DNA of 64,000 nucleotides, taken from positions 62,001-126,000 of the forward strand of contig JAJQFE010000069.1 of NCBI GenBank assembly GCA_021201295.1, in the 5' to 3' direction. Each line of letters starts with the position of its first letter. Position 1 is the first letter of the stretch. The notes below the pieces were generated by a model, which was not told where the DNA came from, searched no databases, and saw nothing but the letters and a program-made list of their open reading frames with translations. The position numbers and the translations under genes are program-made. Of the stretch, positions 1 through 10,638 are shown in pieces. This DNA is from Tannerellaceae bacterium (lineage in GTDB: Bacteria > Bacteroidota > Bacteroidia > Bacteroidales > Tannerellaceae).

Positions 1-143
1 TCCCCCACCTGAAATTCTTCAATTAGTTCTACTTCCGGCAACGTAGCAGTAAAGACAAGAAAATCCGCATTCAGAGAGTATAGGCCCACTCCAAATAACA
101 AAAGAATAATATATAGAGTATATTTCAGGATTTTCCTTCTCAT
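1..143 (-). CDS. sprA: Probable SprA/Sov N-terminus (partial)
   Basis: An open frame begins with ATG at 143 and runs off the left edge, giving 47 residues. It starts MRRKILKYTLYIILLLFG, a basic N-terminus plus hydrophobic stretch that fits a signal peptide or anchor. It lies 34 bases downstream of ruvA on the same strand. In many Bacteroidota ruvA is followed directly by sprA (sov in Porphyromonas gingivalis), the very large outer-membrane translocon of the type IX secretion system, and this position is the main reason for the call. The visible residues contain no diagnostic SprA motif, so another exported protein is possible. It probably shares the ruvA transcript. Confidence 0.5.
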   Translation of the reverse strand, partial: MRRKILKYTLYIILLLFGVGLYSLNADFLVFTATLPEVELIEEFQVG

Positions 144-177
144 TTCTACAACTGATCACCCATAATAACCCGGGAAA

Positions 178-762
178 TTAAAGTATTCGGAGTGCTGACT
201 TAATAACCTGCTCTACACTCAGTGCAGGAGATGCTTTCAGAATAGAATTAACTGCTTTTTGTGAAGGAGCTTTCTGGAATCCTAACATGATCAGAGCAGC
301 AACAGCTTCCTCGGCAATGGCTCCTCCGGATATACCCGAAGAAGAGTTTTCCATACGTCCAATGGGTTTCACTTTATTTTTGAGATCCACCAATATACGC
401 TGGGCTGTTTTCAAACCAATACCTTTGACTGCTGTCAGGGAAGTTTCGTCTTTGGCGGCAATTACCTGGATCAATTCTGCCGGTGGAAAAGAAGAGAGGA
501 TCATTCTTGCCGTATTGGATCCGACGCCGGAAACAGAAATAAGCAGAAGAAACAATTCTCTTTCCGCCTTATCTGCAAAACCAAAAAGCAGATGGGCATC
601 TTCACGGATCATTTCATAGACATATATTTTGCCTGTTGTTTTTCCGTTATAAAAGCTATAGGTGTTCAGGGAAATATTTAGTTCATATCCTATTCTGGCA
701 CATTCCATAATCATATGTGCAGGAGTCAGTTCAACAATTTCCCCTTTTATGTATTCTATCAT
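178..762 (-). CDS. ruvA: Holliday junction branch-migration protein RuvA
   Basis: This 194-residue protein has the usual RuvA length and layout. An N-terminal OB-fold domain begins MIEYIKGEIVELTP. Two helix-hairpin-helix motifs follow, VSGVGSNTARMILS (about residues 77-90) and VKGIGLKTAQRIL (about 113-125). A C-terminal helical domain containing AALIMLGFQKAPS would contact RuvB. RuvA binds four-way junctions as a tetramer and loads the RuvB motor during recombinational repair. The frame is intact. It precedes the probable sprA gene on the same strand; a decayed SMP-30-like gene lies upstream. Confidence 0.97.
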   Translation of the reverse strand: MIEYIKGEIVELTPAHMIMECARIGYELNISLNTYSFYNGKTTGKIYVYEMIREDAHLLFGFADKAERELFLLLISVSGVGSNTARMILSSFPPAELIQVIAAKDETSLTAVKGIGLKTAQRILVDLKNKVKPIGRMENSSSGISGGAIAEEAVAALIMLGFQKAPSQKAVNSILKASPALSVEQVIKSALRIL

Positions 763-898
763 TCAAGTCAAATTAAGTTATTCGCAATTATTATAACGGG
801 AAAATTGATAAAAGCGTATATAGATCAGAAAGAATATTCACTTTTTTAGAAGAAAAATCACCGGGTGGGATTTCCCTCATTTAATGAATCCGGAGGAT

Positions 899-1789
899 TT
901 ATTCTCTTCCCAGATAAATAGCTTCAAAATATTCAAAACAGCCTCTGTCCTGTAAAGTCACAAAACAGATTTTATTTCCTTCACCACCAAATGTAATATT
1001 AGTAGGTTTCTCACCTTTTAATTGAACTTCACGGATCAATTCACCTTCAGGATTTAAAACAGCCACTATTCCTTTTCCATAGCGACAATATATAAATTAC
1101 CTGCTATATCACAACGCATTCCATCCATACCATATCCTTCAAAAGAATGGAAAAGCCGTTTATTAGTTATCTTCCCCTGTTCATCTATGTCATATGCCCA
1201 AACTTTCAACTGCACAGATTCATTGACATACAGTGTTTTTTCATCCGGACTTACCTCAACTCCATTGGTCGTGCCCATATTGGATGCTAATAAAGAAACT
1301 TCTCCTGAAGGAGTGATTAACCAGAGTTGTCCACTGTCACCAGACCAGTCAGGATCACTTGCATATATATTACCAGTGGGAGCCAAAGCAATATCATTGG
1401 GTTGATTCATGTTAGATTCATGGGCTAGTACAGAAACAATTCTGGTCTTCATATCTATTTTCAGAATATTATGTCCGGTATAATCTGCAACCAGCATATC
1501 ACCTGCCTGATCAAAACGAATACCATTTCCTATAGAACCTTCCGGTAAACGGACAAAACAGCCATGAGTACCATCCGGTCTAACAATCCCTATGGTTCCT
1601 TCTGTACCATAATTTACAGCATACAGATTTCCCTGTTTATCAGTAGCCGGGCCTTCTATTCCTGCTGTAAAAGTTCCTTCCGGTAACAGATCTTGTGTTT
1701 CACGTACTTTGCCGGATTTAGCCGATAGGACAAATATTCCAACGCAAACATATACAAGTCCTATAATAAGTAGTCTATATTTTTTTCAT
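899..1789 (-). pseudogene. SMP-30/gluconolactonase-like protein, two frameshifts
   Basis: Joining three frames gives about 295 residues of a six-bladed propeller of the SMP-30/gluconolactonase/LRE family, with repeated blades such as GIEGPATDKQGNLYAVNYG, SNMNQPNDIALAPTGNIYAS and GYGMDGMRCDIAGNLYI. The first break is at the start codon at 1789, where ATG is followed by seven A and an immediate TAG; six A would restore MKKYRLLIIGL, a membrane anchor or signal. The second is near 1085, where one missing base separates GNLYI from RYGKGIVAVLNPEGE. The ending TAA is at 899-901. Family members hydrolyse lactones or related esters, usually in a metal-dependent way; the substrate here is unknown. The first break lies in a homopolymer and could be a read error, but the second does not. 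Confidence 0.8.
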
Positions 1790-1810
1790 AAGAGTTTATT
1801 CAACGGGTTA

Positions 1811-3271
1811 TTATTGTTTCCAAAAGCCTGGAAGTAAGATTGTAATTACAGTAAAAATTTCCAGACGTCCTATCATCATCAGGAAAGAAAGAAACCATTT
1901 AGTTAAATCTGATACTTCTGAAAAATTTCTGGCTGCTCCGATCTCCCCTAATGCAGGTCCAATATTACTAACTGCAGATACGGCTACTCCCAGACCCTCG
2001 TCAAAAGCCAGACCATCCAACATCAGCAATGTGGCACTTATAATAATAAGTCACATATAAACAAAAGCAAAAGCTAATATACGATGAACTATATGACCGG
2101 AAACAACCGTTCCATTCATCCGTACAGGCAATACAGCGCGAAGATGGGTTTGTTTTTTTAATTCATTGGAAAGGTTTTTGGATAAGACAACAAAACGGGC
2201 CATTTTTAAACCTCCACAAGTAGAACCGGCACAACCTCCAATAAACATCAGAGTAAGAGCTATGATCCAGAAAAAAGGTCCCCAGTTAATATAATTTTCT
2301 GTAACAAATCCACAGGAAGAGATCAGGGTAATCACCTGAAAAGATGATTTTCGCCATCCTTCTTCAAATCCTGACACATATCCATTATAAAGTAACCAGG
2401 CTGTCACTATACAGATTGTAATTAAAACAAAATAAACAAACCAACGGAACTCTTCATTGGTTAAAAGTTTAGAGGGATTTCCATTAAAACAAAAATAGAT
2501 TAATGTCATATTCGTGGCACCGACCATCATAAAAATCATAACCACATATTCAATATAAGCAGAATCCCAGTAAGCAATACTGTCATTTTTAGTAGAATAT
2601 CCTCCGGTAGATATAGTAGTTAATGCATGGTTAATAGCATCAAACATATTCATAGGCCCTACCCATAACAATCCTATCAGAAAAATAGTTAGGACTATAT
2701 AGACTCCCCATAAACGCTTAGCAACCTGAGTAATACGGGGCCGAAATCGTTCGTGTATAATCCCTGTTCCAGGTGTTTCCGCATCGTACATCTGAGAAGC
2801 ACCTCCTCCCAGAATCGGAATTAACGCTACTGTAAAAACAACTATACCAATCCCTCCCTGCCATTGGGTCAGACTACGCCAGAACAGGATCCCGTGGGGG
2901 AGTGCTTCTATATCATCCAAAATAGTTGCTCCGGTACTGGTGAATCCGGACATAGTCTCAAAAAATGCATCTGTTATAGTATCAATATATCCTCCTAAAT
3001 AAAATGGAAGCATGCCTACTAAAGAAAGAAAGATCCAGGTGAGAGTAACCACTAACATACCTTCTCTTCTGCCTGCATTATATTCATTCGCACGAAAACC
3101 AATAAAATAGAAAACCAGTCCGGCAGTAAACATAATACCGCTTGATACCAGTAAAGGATAGAGATCATTTTCTCTATACAGAAGTGCAACTAAAGCTGCC
3201 AAAAGCATAAGGAATGTTTCCAACAGAAACATTCTTCCCAACATTTTTATAATAAAACGAATATTCAGCAT
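1811..3271 (-). pseudogene. trkH: Trk potassium transporter subunit TrkH, in-frame TGA
   Basis: The frame codes for a complete TrkH of about 486 residues apart from TGA at 2051-2053 (codon 407). Both sides are in the same phase: LAFAFVYM precedes the stop and LIIISATLLMLDG follows it. The four pore-loop regions are visible, including SGFTSTGATI, STGGYSTKND, SSCGFVTENY and GGCAGSTCGGLKM. TrkH is the inner-membrane K+ channel subunit gated by TrkA, encoded 41 bases upstream on the same strand. A TGG or CGA codon changed by one transition would explain the TGA. If translation ends there, the last membrane segments and pore loop are lost. Nothing else in the gene is damaged, so the mutation looks recent or the stop may be tolerated. 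Confidence 0.88.
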
Positions 3272-3312
3272 CTTATATGGATAATTAACGCCTTAGTTTT
3301 ATACATTGGTTA

Positions 3313-4650
3313 TCAGTTAAAGTAATCTTCCAGTTTCCGCATAGCTGTATCCAGACAGAACACTACTACATGATCATAGGCCTGGATCTGTGTATCTCCT
3401 TTAATCATCATGGGTTCCCCGTCACGGATCAGGCCTCCTAAAGTCATATCCCGGGGCAACCGTAGATCTTTTACTTGTTTACGGGTGATTTTAGAATTGG
3501 GACGGGCAACTAATTCTGCCACATCTGCATTTGCGAACGTAAGACTTTTTACATTCGAGACATCTGCATCCAAAAGAAACTGATAAATATGGCTGGCTGC
3601 TATCAATTTCTTATTAATTACCGAACCAATATCCATACTTTCTGCCAAAGGAATATAATCCAGATTTTCTATTTTAGCTATGGTTTTAACCACACCAAAC
3701 CGTTTGGCTGCCAGACAAGCCAGAATATTCATACTGGAATTATCAGTCAGTGCCACAAATGCCTGGGCATCCTGAATTCCCTCCTGCATGAGCAGGTCTG
3801 TATCTCTACCATCACCATTAATAATCAGGACATTTTCCGGTACGACTTCTGCAATCCGATGACTTTTTTCTTTATCCATTTCAATCACCTTTACCCGGAT
3901 ATTGGTAGGTAAATATTGACAGGCGCGTATGGAAATCTGGCTTCCTCCCATAATAATGACCTTTTTAACCTCAGGATCTTTTTTTCCTGCATGTTGCTGT
4001 ACATCCTTGACATGGGCCCTGGTAGTTGTGAAGAAAACAAGATCCCCCGCTTTGATACGGTCTACCCCTCTCGGGATAATAGTTTCATTCCTACGTTTAA
4101 TCGCTACAATATGATATAACTTCTGATCACTGAGAAGATCTGCTAATTGCAGATTAACTAACTGAGAATTTTCCCAAATTTTGACACCGATCAGAATCAA
4201 AGCACCTCCAAACAATTCCCAGTATTGCCGGGCCCAGGGTCTTTTCACTGCTGTAACAATTTCTTTAGCAGCCAACATCTCCGGATAGATCATCGATCCT
4301 ATCCCTAATTTATTAAATAATTCTTTATTCTTAGGGAGAAGATATTCATAATTATTAATACGTGCCAATGTTTTATGCGCACCCAAATTGGAAGCTAAAA
4401 TACAGGCTGTAATATTGGTTGTTTCTTCAGGGGTTACACTAATAAACAGATCTGCTTTTCTAACTCTGGCTTCCTGCAGATCTTTTAAAGAAGTTGGATT
4501 ACCTACCACCGAAAGGATCTCCGCATTCGAATTAGGGAAATGTAACCGATCTTCGTTGGTATCCATCAACACAATATCCTGTCTTTCCTGAGCCAGCATC
4601 TTTGCAAGATATGTTCCAACTTCCCCTGCTCCGGCAATAATAATTTTCAT
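3313..4650 (-). CDS. trkA: Trk potassium transport regulatory protein TrkA
   Basis: This is an intact 445-residue protein with two RCK units, each a Rossmann NAD-binding half followed by a TrkA-C half. The glycine-rich motifs are IIIAGAGEVGTYLAKML at the N-terminus and IIMGGSQISIRACQYLP near residue 231. C-terminal halves follow each, for example the segment ending AYDHVVVFCLDTAMRKLE. TrkA sits on the cytoplasmic face of TrkH and gates K+ uptake in response to nucleotides. It lies directly upstream of trkH and downstream of dxs on the same strand. Its partner carries an in-frame stop, so TrkA may have no working channel unless another TrkH copy exists. Confidence 0.96.
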   Translation of the reverse strand: MKIIIAGAGEVGTYLAKMLAQERQDIVLMDTNEDRLHFPNSNAEILSVVGNPTSLKDLQEARVRKADLFISVTPEETTNITACILASNLGAHKTLARINNYEYLLPKNKELFNKLGIGSMIYPEMLAAKEIVTAVKRPWARQYWELFGGALILIGVKIWENSQLVNLQLADLLSDQKLYHIVAIKRRNETIIPRGVDRIKAGDLVFFTTTRAHVKDVQQHAGKKDPEVKKVIIMGGSQISIRACQYLPTNIRVKVIEMDKEKSHRIAEVVPENVLIINGDGRDTDLLMQEGIQDAQAFVALTDNSSMNILACLAAKRFGVVKTIAKIENLDYIPLAESMDIGSVINKKLIAASHIYQFLLDADVSNVKSLTFANADVAELVARPNSKITRKQVKDLRLPRDMTLGGLIRDGEPMMIKGDTQIQAYDHVVVFCLDTAMRKLEDYFN

Positions 4651-4701
4651 TTTATAAAACCCTCTAAGTTACTATAAGTAGTTTCATAGTTTACATTGTA
4701 T

Positions 4702-6600
4702 TCATTTAAAAGTATGGATAGCCCGAATAATTCCTTCGGCATCCATACCACATAAACGATATAATTCAGGAATAGAGCCATGCTCTATAAACATATCAGG
4801 GACACCTAAACGTTTAATCCGTGGTGTATACCCGTGGTCTGCCATAAATTCAAGCACTGCACTTCCAAGTCCACCTGTAATCACACCATTTTCCAGTGTA
4901 ATAATATAATTATATGTTTTTCCGATTTCATGCAATAAATCCTCATCTATCGGTTTTAAATAGATCATATCATAATGAGCGACAGAAAGTCCCTCTTTTT
5001 CCACTTCATTAATTGCCTTAATAGCTTCATTTCCTATAGAGCCAAAAGATAATACTGCCATATCTTTTCCTGTACGAAGCTTACGTCCTTTTCCGATAGG
5101 CAGTATCTCCATCGGGTTCCTCCAATCTTTTTTTTCTCCTTTTCCACGAGGATAACGAATAATAAAAGTACGATCTTCCGTTTTATATCCTGTATACATC
5201 AGATTTCGGAGATCATGTTCATTCAAAGGAGAAGCAATCGTCAGGTTTGAAACAGGCCGGAAAGAAGCCAGATCAAATACGCCATGATGAGTAACTCCAT
5301 CCTCTCCTACCAAACCTCCTCTATCGAGACAAATTACCATATGGAGTTTCTGCAAGGCCACATCATGGATCACCTGGTCATAAGCCCGTTGCATAAAAGA
5401 AGAATAGATATTACAGAAAGGAATTAGTCCTTCTTTTGCTAATCCGGCAGAAAAAGTAACAGCATGTGCTTCTGCAATTCCTACATCAAATGCCCGTTCC
5501 GGGAAAGCTTTCATCAGATAGGTCATAGAGCATCCGGTAGGCATAGCAGGAGTTACTCCTACTACCCGGGTATCTTTTTCTGCCAGCTCCACCAGGGTAT
5601 GGCCAAAGACATCCTGGTAAAGTTGAGGTTCATTCAGATTCTGAGGTAAGATCCTCTTTCCGGTCTCTTTATTAAATCTTCCAGGCGCATGCCATTCAGT
5701 AGCAAATTCTTCTGCAGGTTTGAACCCTTTACCTTTTTGAGTTTTAATATGTAATAATTTCGGTCCTTTCAAATCCTTTATATCATTCAGTACCTTTACC
5801 AGATACTTCACATCATGACCATCTACAGGTCCAAAATAGCGTATACTAAAACCTTCAAACAAGTTATGTTGCTGTGTAAGTAAGGCTTTCAGGCTATTAT
5901 TAAAACGTAAAATACTTCCCCGACGGTCTTCTGTAATAAGATTGATCTTTCGCAGTCCCCGGTAGACATCATAACGCATTTTATTATAAGTCTGGCTGGT
6001 TGTAATATTAACCAGATACTGACTAAGGCCACCTACATTGTTATCGATAGCCATATTATTATCATTCAGAATAATCAACAAATTATTTCTATTGGCAGAA
6101 GCATTATTTAGACCTTCAAATGCCAGCCCCCCGGTCATAGCTCCATCTCCGATTACTGTTATCACATGCCGGTCTTCTTCATTTTTCAAAAAAGAGGCAA
6201 CTGACATCCCTAAAGCAGCAGAAATGGAATTAGAAGCATGTCCGGCTATAAATGAATCATATTTACTTTCCGCAGGATTCGGAAAACCACTAATTCCTTT
6301 AAACTTACGTAATGTATGAAAAGCATCCCGCCGTCCGGTCAGAATTTTATGTCCATAAGCCTGATGACCGACATCCCAGACAATACGGTCATCCGGAGTA
6401 TTAAATACATAATGAAGAGCAACCGTAAGTTCTACTGTCCCTAAACTGGCTCCTAAATGGCCAGGATTTTCAGACAAAACGTCAATAATATGCTGTCGCA
6501 GGCCTGAACAGACCTCTTCGAGTTTATCTGTAGATAAATTCCGTAAATCTTCCGGATAGTTAATGCTTGCTAATATGTTACTATTTTCGCTTTCTGCCAT
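4702..6600 (-). CDS. dxs: 1-deoxy-D-xylulose-5-phosphate synthase
   Basis: DXS condenses pyruvate and glyceraldehyde-3-phosphate to DXP, the first step of the MEP isoprenoid pathway and a feeder for thiamine and pyridoxal. The 632-residue frame has the thiamine-diphosphate motif GDGAMTGG at about 151-158 with the downstream [12 protein letters not shown]. The transketolase pyrimidine domain carries [15 protein letters not shown], and a C-terminal transketolase domain follows. A longer frame begins at a TTG codon at 6621, but that codon overlaps a TAnnTTTG promoter box, so I chose ATG at 6600. The gene is intact and leads the dxs-trkA-trkH group on the minus strand. Confidence 0.97.
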   Translation of the reverse strand: MAESENSNILASINYPEDLRNLSTDKLEEVCSGLRQHIIDVLSENPGHLGASLGTVELTVALHYVFNTPDDRIVWDVGHQAYGHKILTGRRDAFHTLRKFKGISGFPNPAESKYDSFIAGHASNSISAALGMSVASFLKNEEDRHVITVIGDGAMTGGLAFEGLNNASANRNNLLIILNDNNMAIDNNVGGLSQYLVNITTSQTYNKMRYDVYRGLRKINLITEDRRGSILRFNNSLKALLTQQHNLFEGFSIRYFGPVDGHDVKYLVKVLNDIKDLKGPKLLHIKTQKGKGFKPAEEFATEWHAPGRFNKETGKRILPQNLNEPQLYQDVFGHTLVELAEKDTRVVGVTPAMPTGCSMTYLMKAFPERAFDVGIAEAHAVTFSAGLAKEGLIPFCNIYSSFMQRAYDQVIHDVALQKLHMVICLDRGGLVGEDGVTHHGVFDLASFRPVSNLTIASPLNEHDLRNLMYTGYKTEDRTFIIRYPRGKGEKKDWRNPMEILPIGKGRKLRTGKDMAVLSFGSIGNEAIKAINEVEKEGLSVAHYDMIYLKPIDEDLLHEIGKTYNYIITLENGVITGGLGSAVLEFMADHGYTPRIKRLGVPDMFIEHGSIPELYRLCGMDAEGIIRAIHTFK

Positions 6601-6618
6601 TTCTGCAAAATTTAGCAA

Positions 6619-6626
6619 CAAATGTA
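6619..6626 (-). promoter_or_regulatory. Bacteroidota -7 box for dxs
   Basis: The minus strand reads TACATTTG, a full match to TAnnTTTG, ending 19 bases before the dxs ATG. No clear TTTG -33 box is present. The position rules out the longer TTG start. Confidence 0.55.
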
Positions 6627-6793
6627 AAGAATTAACGGGATATATAACAACCTTATTACCTCTTTCTTAACTCTTCACAAATACGCTATATATTAATTAT
6701 TGTACAATTGAACTTGCTGTTTTGTTTTGTAGGTCAGTGATTTTACCCCTTATTAACCAGCGAAAGACAGAATAAAAACTTCAGATAAATATT

Positions 6794-7015
6794 TTATTTC
6801 CAGGTCAAAAATCCGGTTATGCCACATGCTATCAGAGCCAATCCTAACAGGGAATAAAAAATACGTGCACCCGGACGACCTAACCAATGAACAAAAGTGG
6901 CTGCCTGCCTGCTATTTAAAAACCAATCAGCATTAAAAAGGGAGGCACACAAAGAAATGGTTCCCATTAATATAAACAAAAAAAGAATAAAGTATTCGGA
7001 AAACTGCATGGTCAT
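6794..7015 (-). CDS. Imm17-like small membrane protein
   Basis: A 73-residue protein with two hydrophobic segments, YFILFLFILMGTISLCASLF and a second at about 52-70 ending ALIACGITGFLTW. Between them is a polar loop with NADWFLNSRQAATFVHWLGR and GARIFY. This arrangement resembles the Imm17 family of predicted immunity proteins, which are common in Bacteroidales as single genes. Family membership is from memory of its pattern and not from a search. The start overlaps the tsaE stop by four bases (ATGA), so the two are translationally coupled. No toxin gene is nearby, so an immunity role is not supported by context. Confidence 0.65.
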   Translation of the reverse strand: MTMQFSEYFILFLFILMGTISLCASLFNADWFLNSRQAATFVHWLGRPGARIFYSLLGLALIACGITGFLTWK

Positions 7016-7431
7016 TTCATTTCAGCACTTCTTGTTCCATCCGGATTTTCCTGTATATTTACCTGAACAACATTTCCTGGTAATAATGCTGCTATTTTCT
7101 CAGGCCATTCAATAAAACATAAGGCTCCACTATAAAAATAATCTGAAGTTCCAATATCTTCTGCTTCACTTAATCTATTAATCCGATAAAAATCAAAATG
7201 ATAGACCAATTCTCTGGTAGTTGTACTACGGTATTCATTAATAATTGCAAAAGTAGGACTATTGATCACGTCTTCAACCCCTAACTCTTTACAAATAGCT
7301 TTAATAAACGTAGTCTTCCCGGCTCCCATCTGGCCATGAAAAGCAAATACAGTCCGATCTCCTATATGGGCCAGAAAATCTTTGGCGGCTTCATGGATGG
7401 TCTGCAAATTATGGATAGTAATGGCATGCAT
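7012..7431 (-). CDS. tsaE: tRNA t6A biosynthesis ATPase TsaE
   Basis: TsaE is the small ATPase that works with TsaB and TsaD to make threonylcarbamoyl-adenosine at position 37 of ANN-decoding tRNAs. The 139-residue product has the Walker A motif GQMGAGKTTFIKAI near residue 33, the switch segment VINSPTFAIINEYR, and the Walker B-like LVYHFDFYRI with SEAEDIG. The C-terminal LCFIEWPEKIAALLP is typical of the family. It lies between porX (28 bases upstream) and the Imm17-like gene. The frame is intact. Confidence 0.96.
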   Translation of the reverse strand: MHAITIHNLQTIHEAAKDFLAHIGDRTVFAFHGQMGAGKTTFIKAICKELGVEDVINSPTFAIINEYRSTTTRELVYHFDFYRINRLSEAEDIGTSDYFYSGALCFIEWPEKIAALLPGNVVQVNIQENPDGTRSAEMK

Positions 7432-7459
7432 AATATATTTAGCGTTTATTTTCGTACAA

Positions 7460-9013
7460 TTATAGTTTAGGATTCATAGTGATAAAAGGCACCAACATCT
7501 CTTCCATGGAAATACCTCCATGCTGGAATGTATTTTTATAATAAGAGACATAGTAGTTATAATTATTAGGATATGCAAAGAAATCTTCATTCATGGCAAA
7601 AACATATTTACTGCTTAAGTTAGGTGAAGGTAGTCCTACAGAATCCGGATGCCGTATCTCAAAAACTTCACGAGGATTATAATTCAGGTTCTTACCGACT
7701 TTATGCCGCAGGTTTGTATTGGTATTCCTATCTCCCACTACTTTAATAGGATCATGGACCCGGATCGTACCATGGTCGGTCGTAAGGATCACTTTACCTC
7801 CCCGTTCCGCAATTTTCCAAAATAACTCTAACGTAGTAGAATGCTGGAACCAGGAACGGGTAAGACTCCGGTAAGCTGTCTCACTTTGTGCCAGTTCACG
7901 GATCATTTTACTTTCTGTCCTTGCATGCGAAAGCATATCCACAAAATTCAAAACAATTATATTTAATTGATTATGGACCAAAGAAGGGATATTATGTAAT
8001 AACTTTTTCCCATACTGGGAATCATTTACTTTATGATAACTAAAAGTATATTTTTTACGAAAACGATCAATCTGAGTCTGAATTAAAGGAGCTTCACTTA
8101 AATTCTTTCCCTCTTCACTTTCTTCATCCACCCAAAGATCCGGGAACATCTTCTCTATTTGTAAAGGCATCAGCCCGGAGAAAATTGAATTTCTGGCATA
8201 TTGGGTTGCAGTAGGCAAAATACTATAATAGAGACTTTCCTCAAAAGTAAAATATTCCGCAAGAAGATCTTTTACAACTCTCCACTGATCCAGCCGGAAG
8301 TTATCAATCAGGATGACAAATACTTTTTCTTCATCATCCAGTAAAGGGAATATTTTCTTTTTAAACAGGTCAGGACTCATTAATGGACGATCGTCCGGAT
8401 TCTGGATCCAACTCGTATAATTCTTCTTTACAAACTTACCAAATGAATAATTAGCTTCCCGCTTCTGCATACGAAGCATATCTAACATTTGCACTTGGTT
8501 ACTTTCCAGTTCCAGTTCCCAGTATACTAACTTCTTATACACCTCTATCCAGTCATTTGCTGTAAATGAATCATTAATCTGCATACCTATCCGGGCAAAT
8601 TCCTGTTGATAACCCACTGTGGTAGTTTCAGAAATAAAGGTGTTTTTATGAACATTTTTTTTAATAGAAAGTAAAAGCTGATTAGGATTTACAGGCTTAA
8701 TAAGATAATCAGCTATTTTATTCCCGATTGCCTGGTTCATAATACTTTCTTCTTCACTTTTAGTGACCATCACAACCGGAACATTCGGATCAATTTCCTT
8801 AATCTGGGCAAGAGTCTCCAACCCACTTAATCCGGGCATATTTTCATCTAAAAAAATAATGTCAAAAACCTGTTCCTTACAACAATCAATGGCATCCTGT
8901 CCACTAATTACAGGAATAATTTCATATTCTTTTTCCTGTAAAAATAGAATATGAGGTTTCAGCAAATCAATTTCATCATCTGCCCAAAGAATTTTATCTT
9001 TCTTTATTGCCAT
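7460..9013 (-). CDS. porX: PorX-type response regulator with PglZ domain
   Basis: This 517-residue protein has an N-terminal receiver domain (about 1-125) with acidic residues in LWADDE, the phospho-acceptor Asp56 in FLDENMPG and Lys106 in YLIKPVNP. The rest is a PglZ/alkaline-phosphatase-like domain with LIDNFRLDQW, NFVDMLSHAR, LTTDHGTIRV and a final QHGGISMEEMLVP, consistent with two metal-binding sites. In P. gingivalis PorX pairs with the kinase PorY to control type IX secretion genes and hydrolyses cyclic oligonucleotides; the same role here is inferred. Related proteins also occur in Bacteroidales that lack type IX secretion, so the presence of porX alone does not prove that system. The gene is intact. 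Confidence 0.92.
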   Translation of the reverse strand: MAIKKDKILWADDEIDLLKPHILFLQEKEYEIIPVISGQDAIDCCKEQVFDIIFLDENMPGLSGLETLAQIKEIDPNVPVVMVTKSEEESIMNQAIGNKIADYLIKPVNPNQLLLSIKKNVHKNTFISETTTVGYQQEFARIGMQINDSFTANDWIEVYKKLVYWELELESNQVQMLDMLRMQKREANYSFGKFVKKNYTSWIQNPDDRPLMSPDLFKKKIFPLLDDEEKVFVILIDNFRLDQWRVVKDLLAEYFTFEESLYYSILPTATQYARNSIFSGLMPLQIEKMFPDLWVDEESEEGKNLSEAPLIQTQIDRFRKKYTFSYHKVNDSQYGKKLLHNIPSLVHNQLNIIVLNFVDMLSHARTESKMIRELAQSETAYRSLTRSWFQHSTTLELFWKIAERGGKVILTTDHGTIRVHDPIKVVGDRNTNTNLRHKVGKNLNYNPREVFEIRHPDSVGLPSPNLSSKYVFAMNEDFFAYPNNYNYYVSYYKNTFQHGGISMEEMLVPFITMNPKL

Positions 9014-9031
9014 ATCTTAGCTGTTTATTTA

Positions 9032-9039
9032 CAAAAGTA
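9032..9039 (-). promoter_or_regulatory. -7 box upstream of porX
   Basis: The minus strand reads TACTTTTG, matching TAnnTTTG, 18 bases before the porX start. No matching TTTG box was found at the usual distance. Confidence 0.5.
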
Positions 9040-9135
9040 CATGATCCATTTTATATTATAACGAAGTGAATCGTATATTTGTATATTCTTCGCAGTTTTT
9101 CGGATTCTTTTGTACAAGAACAAGCTACAATAAAA

Positions 9136-10638
9136 TTAGTTTTTTGTCATGGTATAATCTGTTATTCCCAAAACTTCGTAAGCCTGCAATAAGGCCTCAT
9201 CATTATCAGAGATCATCAAAAGTTTATCATTCTCTTTCAATATGGTATTCCCCTTAGGGATAAAATACTGGCCATCACGCATCACCATTACAGCCAATGT
9301 ATGGTCAGGTAAGGTAAGCTCCATCAATTTGTTGCCATGGGTTAAAACTTCCGGAGTAATGTCAATTTTACTCATCGCACTTTTGATACCTTCCGGTAAT
9401 TCAATGCCAAACACATCTTTCCGTTCCGGCACGTCAATCTGATCCAACCATTTAGCCGCTAATGTAACAGTAGTACCCTGAATCAACAAAGATAATATAG
9501 TAATAAAAAACACAATATTAAAGATCATATTAGCATTTTCAATCCCGGCAATAATGGGATAGGTGGCAAAAATAATAGGGACTGCCCCACGTAACCCTAC
9601 CCAGGAAATATAAAGTTTTCCTTTTGTATCAAAATTTTTAAACGGAAGAAGACATAAAAAACACTGATAGGACGAGCAAACAATATCATAAAAATCCCTA
9701 CGGAAAGCCCAATAACCGCTACCGGAAACAATTCTCTCGGATTTACTAACAGACCTAATGCAAGGAACATGACAATTTGCCATAACCAGGCGAATCCATC
9801 AAAAAATGTAGCAATACTTTTTTTTGTGCACAATCTTACCATTTCCTAAAACTAATCCGGCAATATAAATAGCCAGATAGCCATTACCTTTACAAATAGT
9901 CACAAAAGCAAAAATGAAAAAAGCAGTAGCCAGTAAAAGAATCGGATATAAAGACTCATTATCAATATCAATATGATTAATAATAAAAACGGAAAGCTTA
10001 CCTAACAAATAACCTCCGGCTGCTCCGATAGATAATTGCAAAAGAAAAGAAAGAGCAGCTTCTCCCAGATTCATCCCTCCCATCTGGATATAAGAGATCA
10101 ACAACAAAGTCAGCATATAGGCCATCGGGTCATTACTACCACTTTCTAGCTCCAATGTAGGACGTAACCGTTGCTTCAGGCAAACTCCTTTACTTCTCAA
10201 AATAGAAAACACCGAAGCAGAATCCGTAGAAGACATCACCGCTGCCATCAATAAGGCCAAAGGAAAAGTAATCATATCATAACTCAGGACATAATTACAG
10301 ATCCAGTAGATGAAACCTCCCGTGATAAAAGTAGTGGCAAGCACCCCGACAGTAGCCAGAATCACCCCTTGTCCCATAATGGGCTTTACCTCGAAGTATT
10401 TTGTATCCATACCACCGGAGAAAAGAATAATGGTCAGCGCCAGCATCCCTATAAACTGTGTCAATGGGAAATTACTGAAATTAACTAACTTCAGTCCATC
10501 ACTACCAAAAAGCATACCGACTCCCAGGAACAGGAGTAATGCAGGAAGTTCAAAACGGTAACCGGCTTTCCCGGCAATAATACTAAAAAAGAGAATGATG
10601 GAACCTAATAACAGGAATCCTTCAGGATCTTGGAACAT
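9136..10638 (-). pseudogene. CPA1-type K+/H+ or Na+/H+ antiporter, two frameshifts
   Basis: Three frames join into one antiporter of about 500 residues. The first 270 residues hold membrane helices with ALLMAAVMSSTDSASVFS and LELESGSNDPMAY, the ion-binding region of NhaP/CvrA proteins. A middle part carries FDGFAWLWQIVMFLALGLLV, and the last part has YISWVGLRGAVPIIFA and a TrkA-C-like regulatory domain (HTLAVMVMRDGQYFIPKGN). The breaks are at 9818-9825, where eight A (coding strand) should be seven, and at 9656-9661, where six T should be seven. Both are homopolymers, so read error is possible, but two in one gene favour true decay. Together with trkH this means two monovalent-cation transporters are damaged in the first 11 kb. 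Confidence 0.85.

Noticed and set aside
287-619. Plus-strand 110-codon frame opposite ruvA
   Set aside because: It is the antisense shadow of a clear ruvA gene; no homology or promoter supports it.
6794-7015. Toxin-immunity locus
   Set aside because: The Imm17-like protein is coupled to tsaE and no toxin or polymorphic-toxin tail is nearby.
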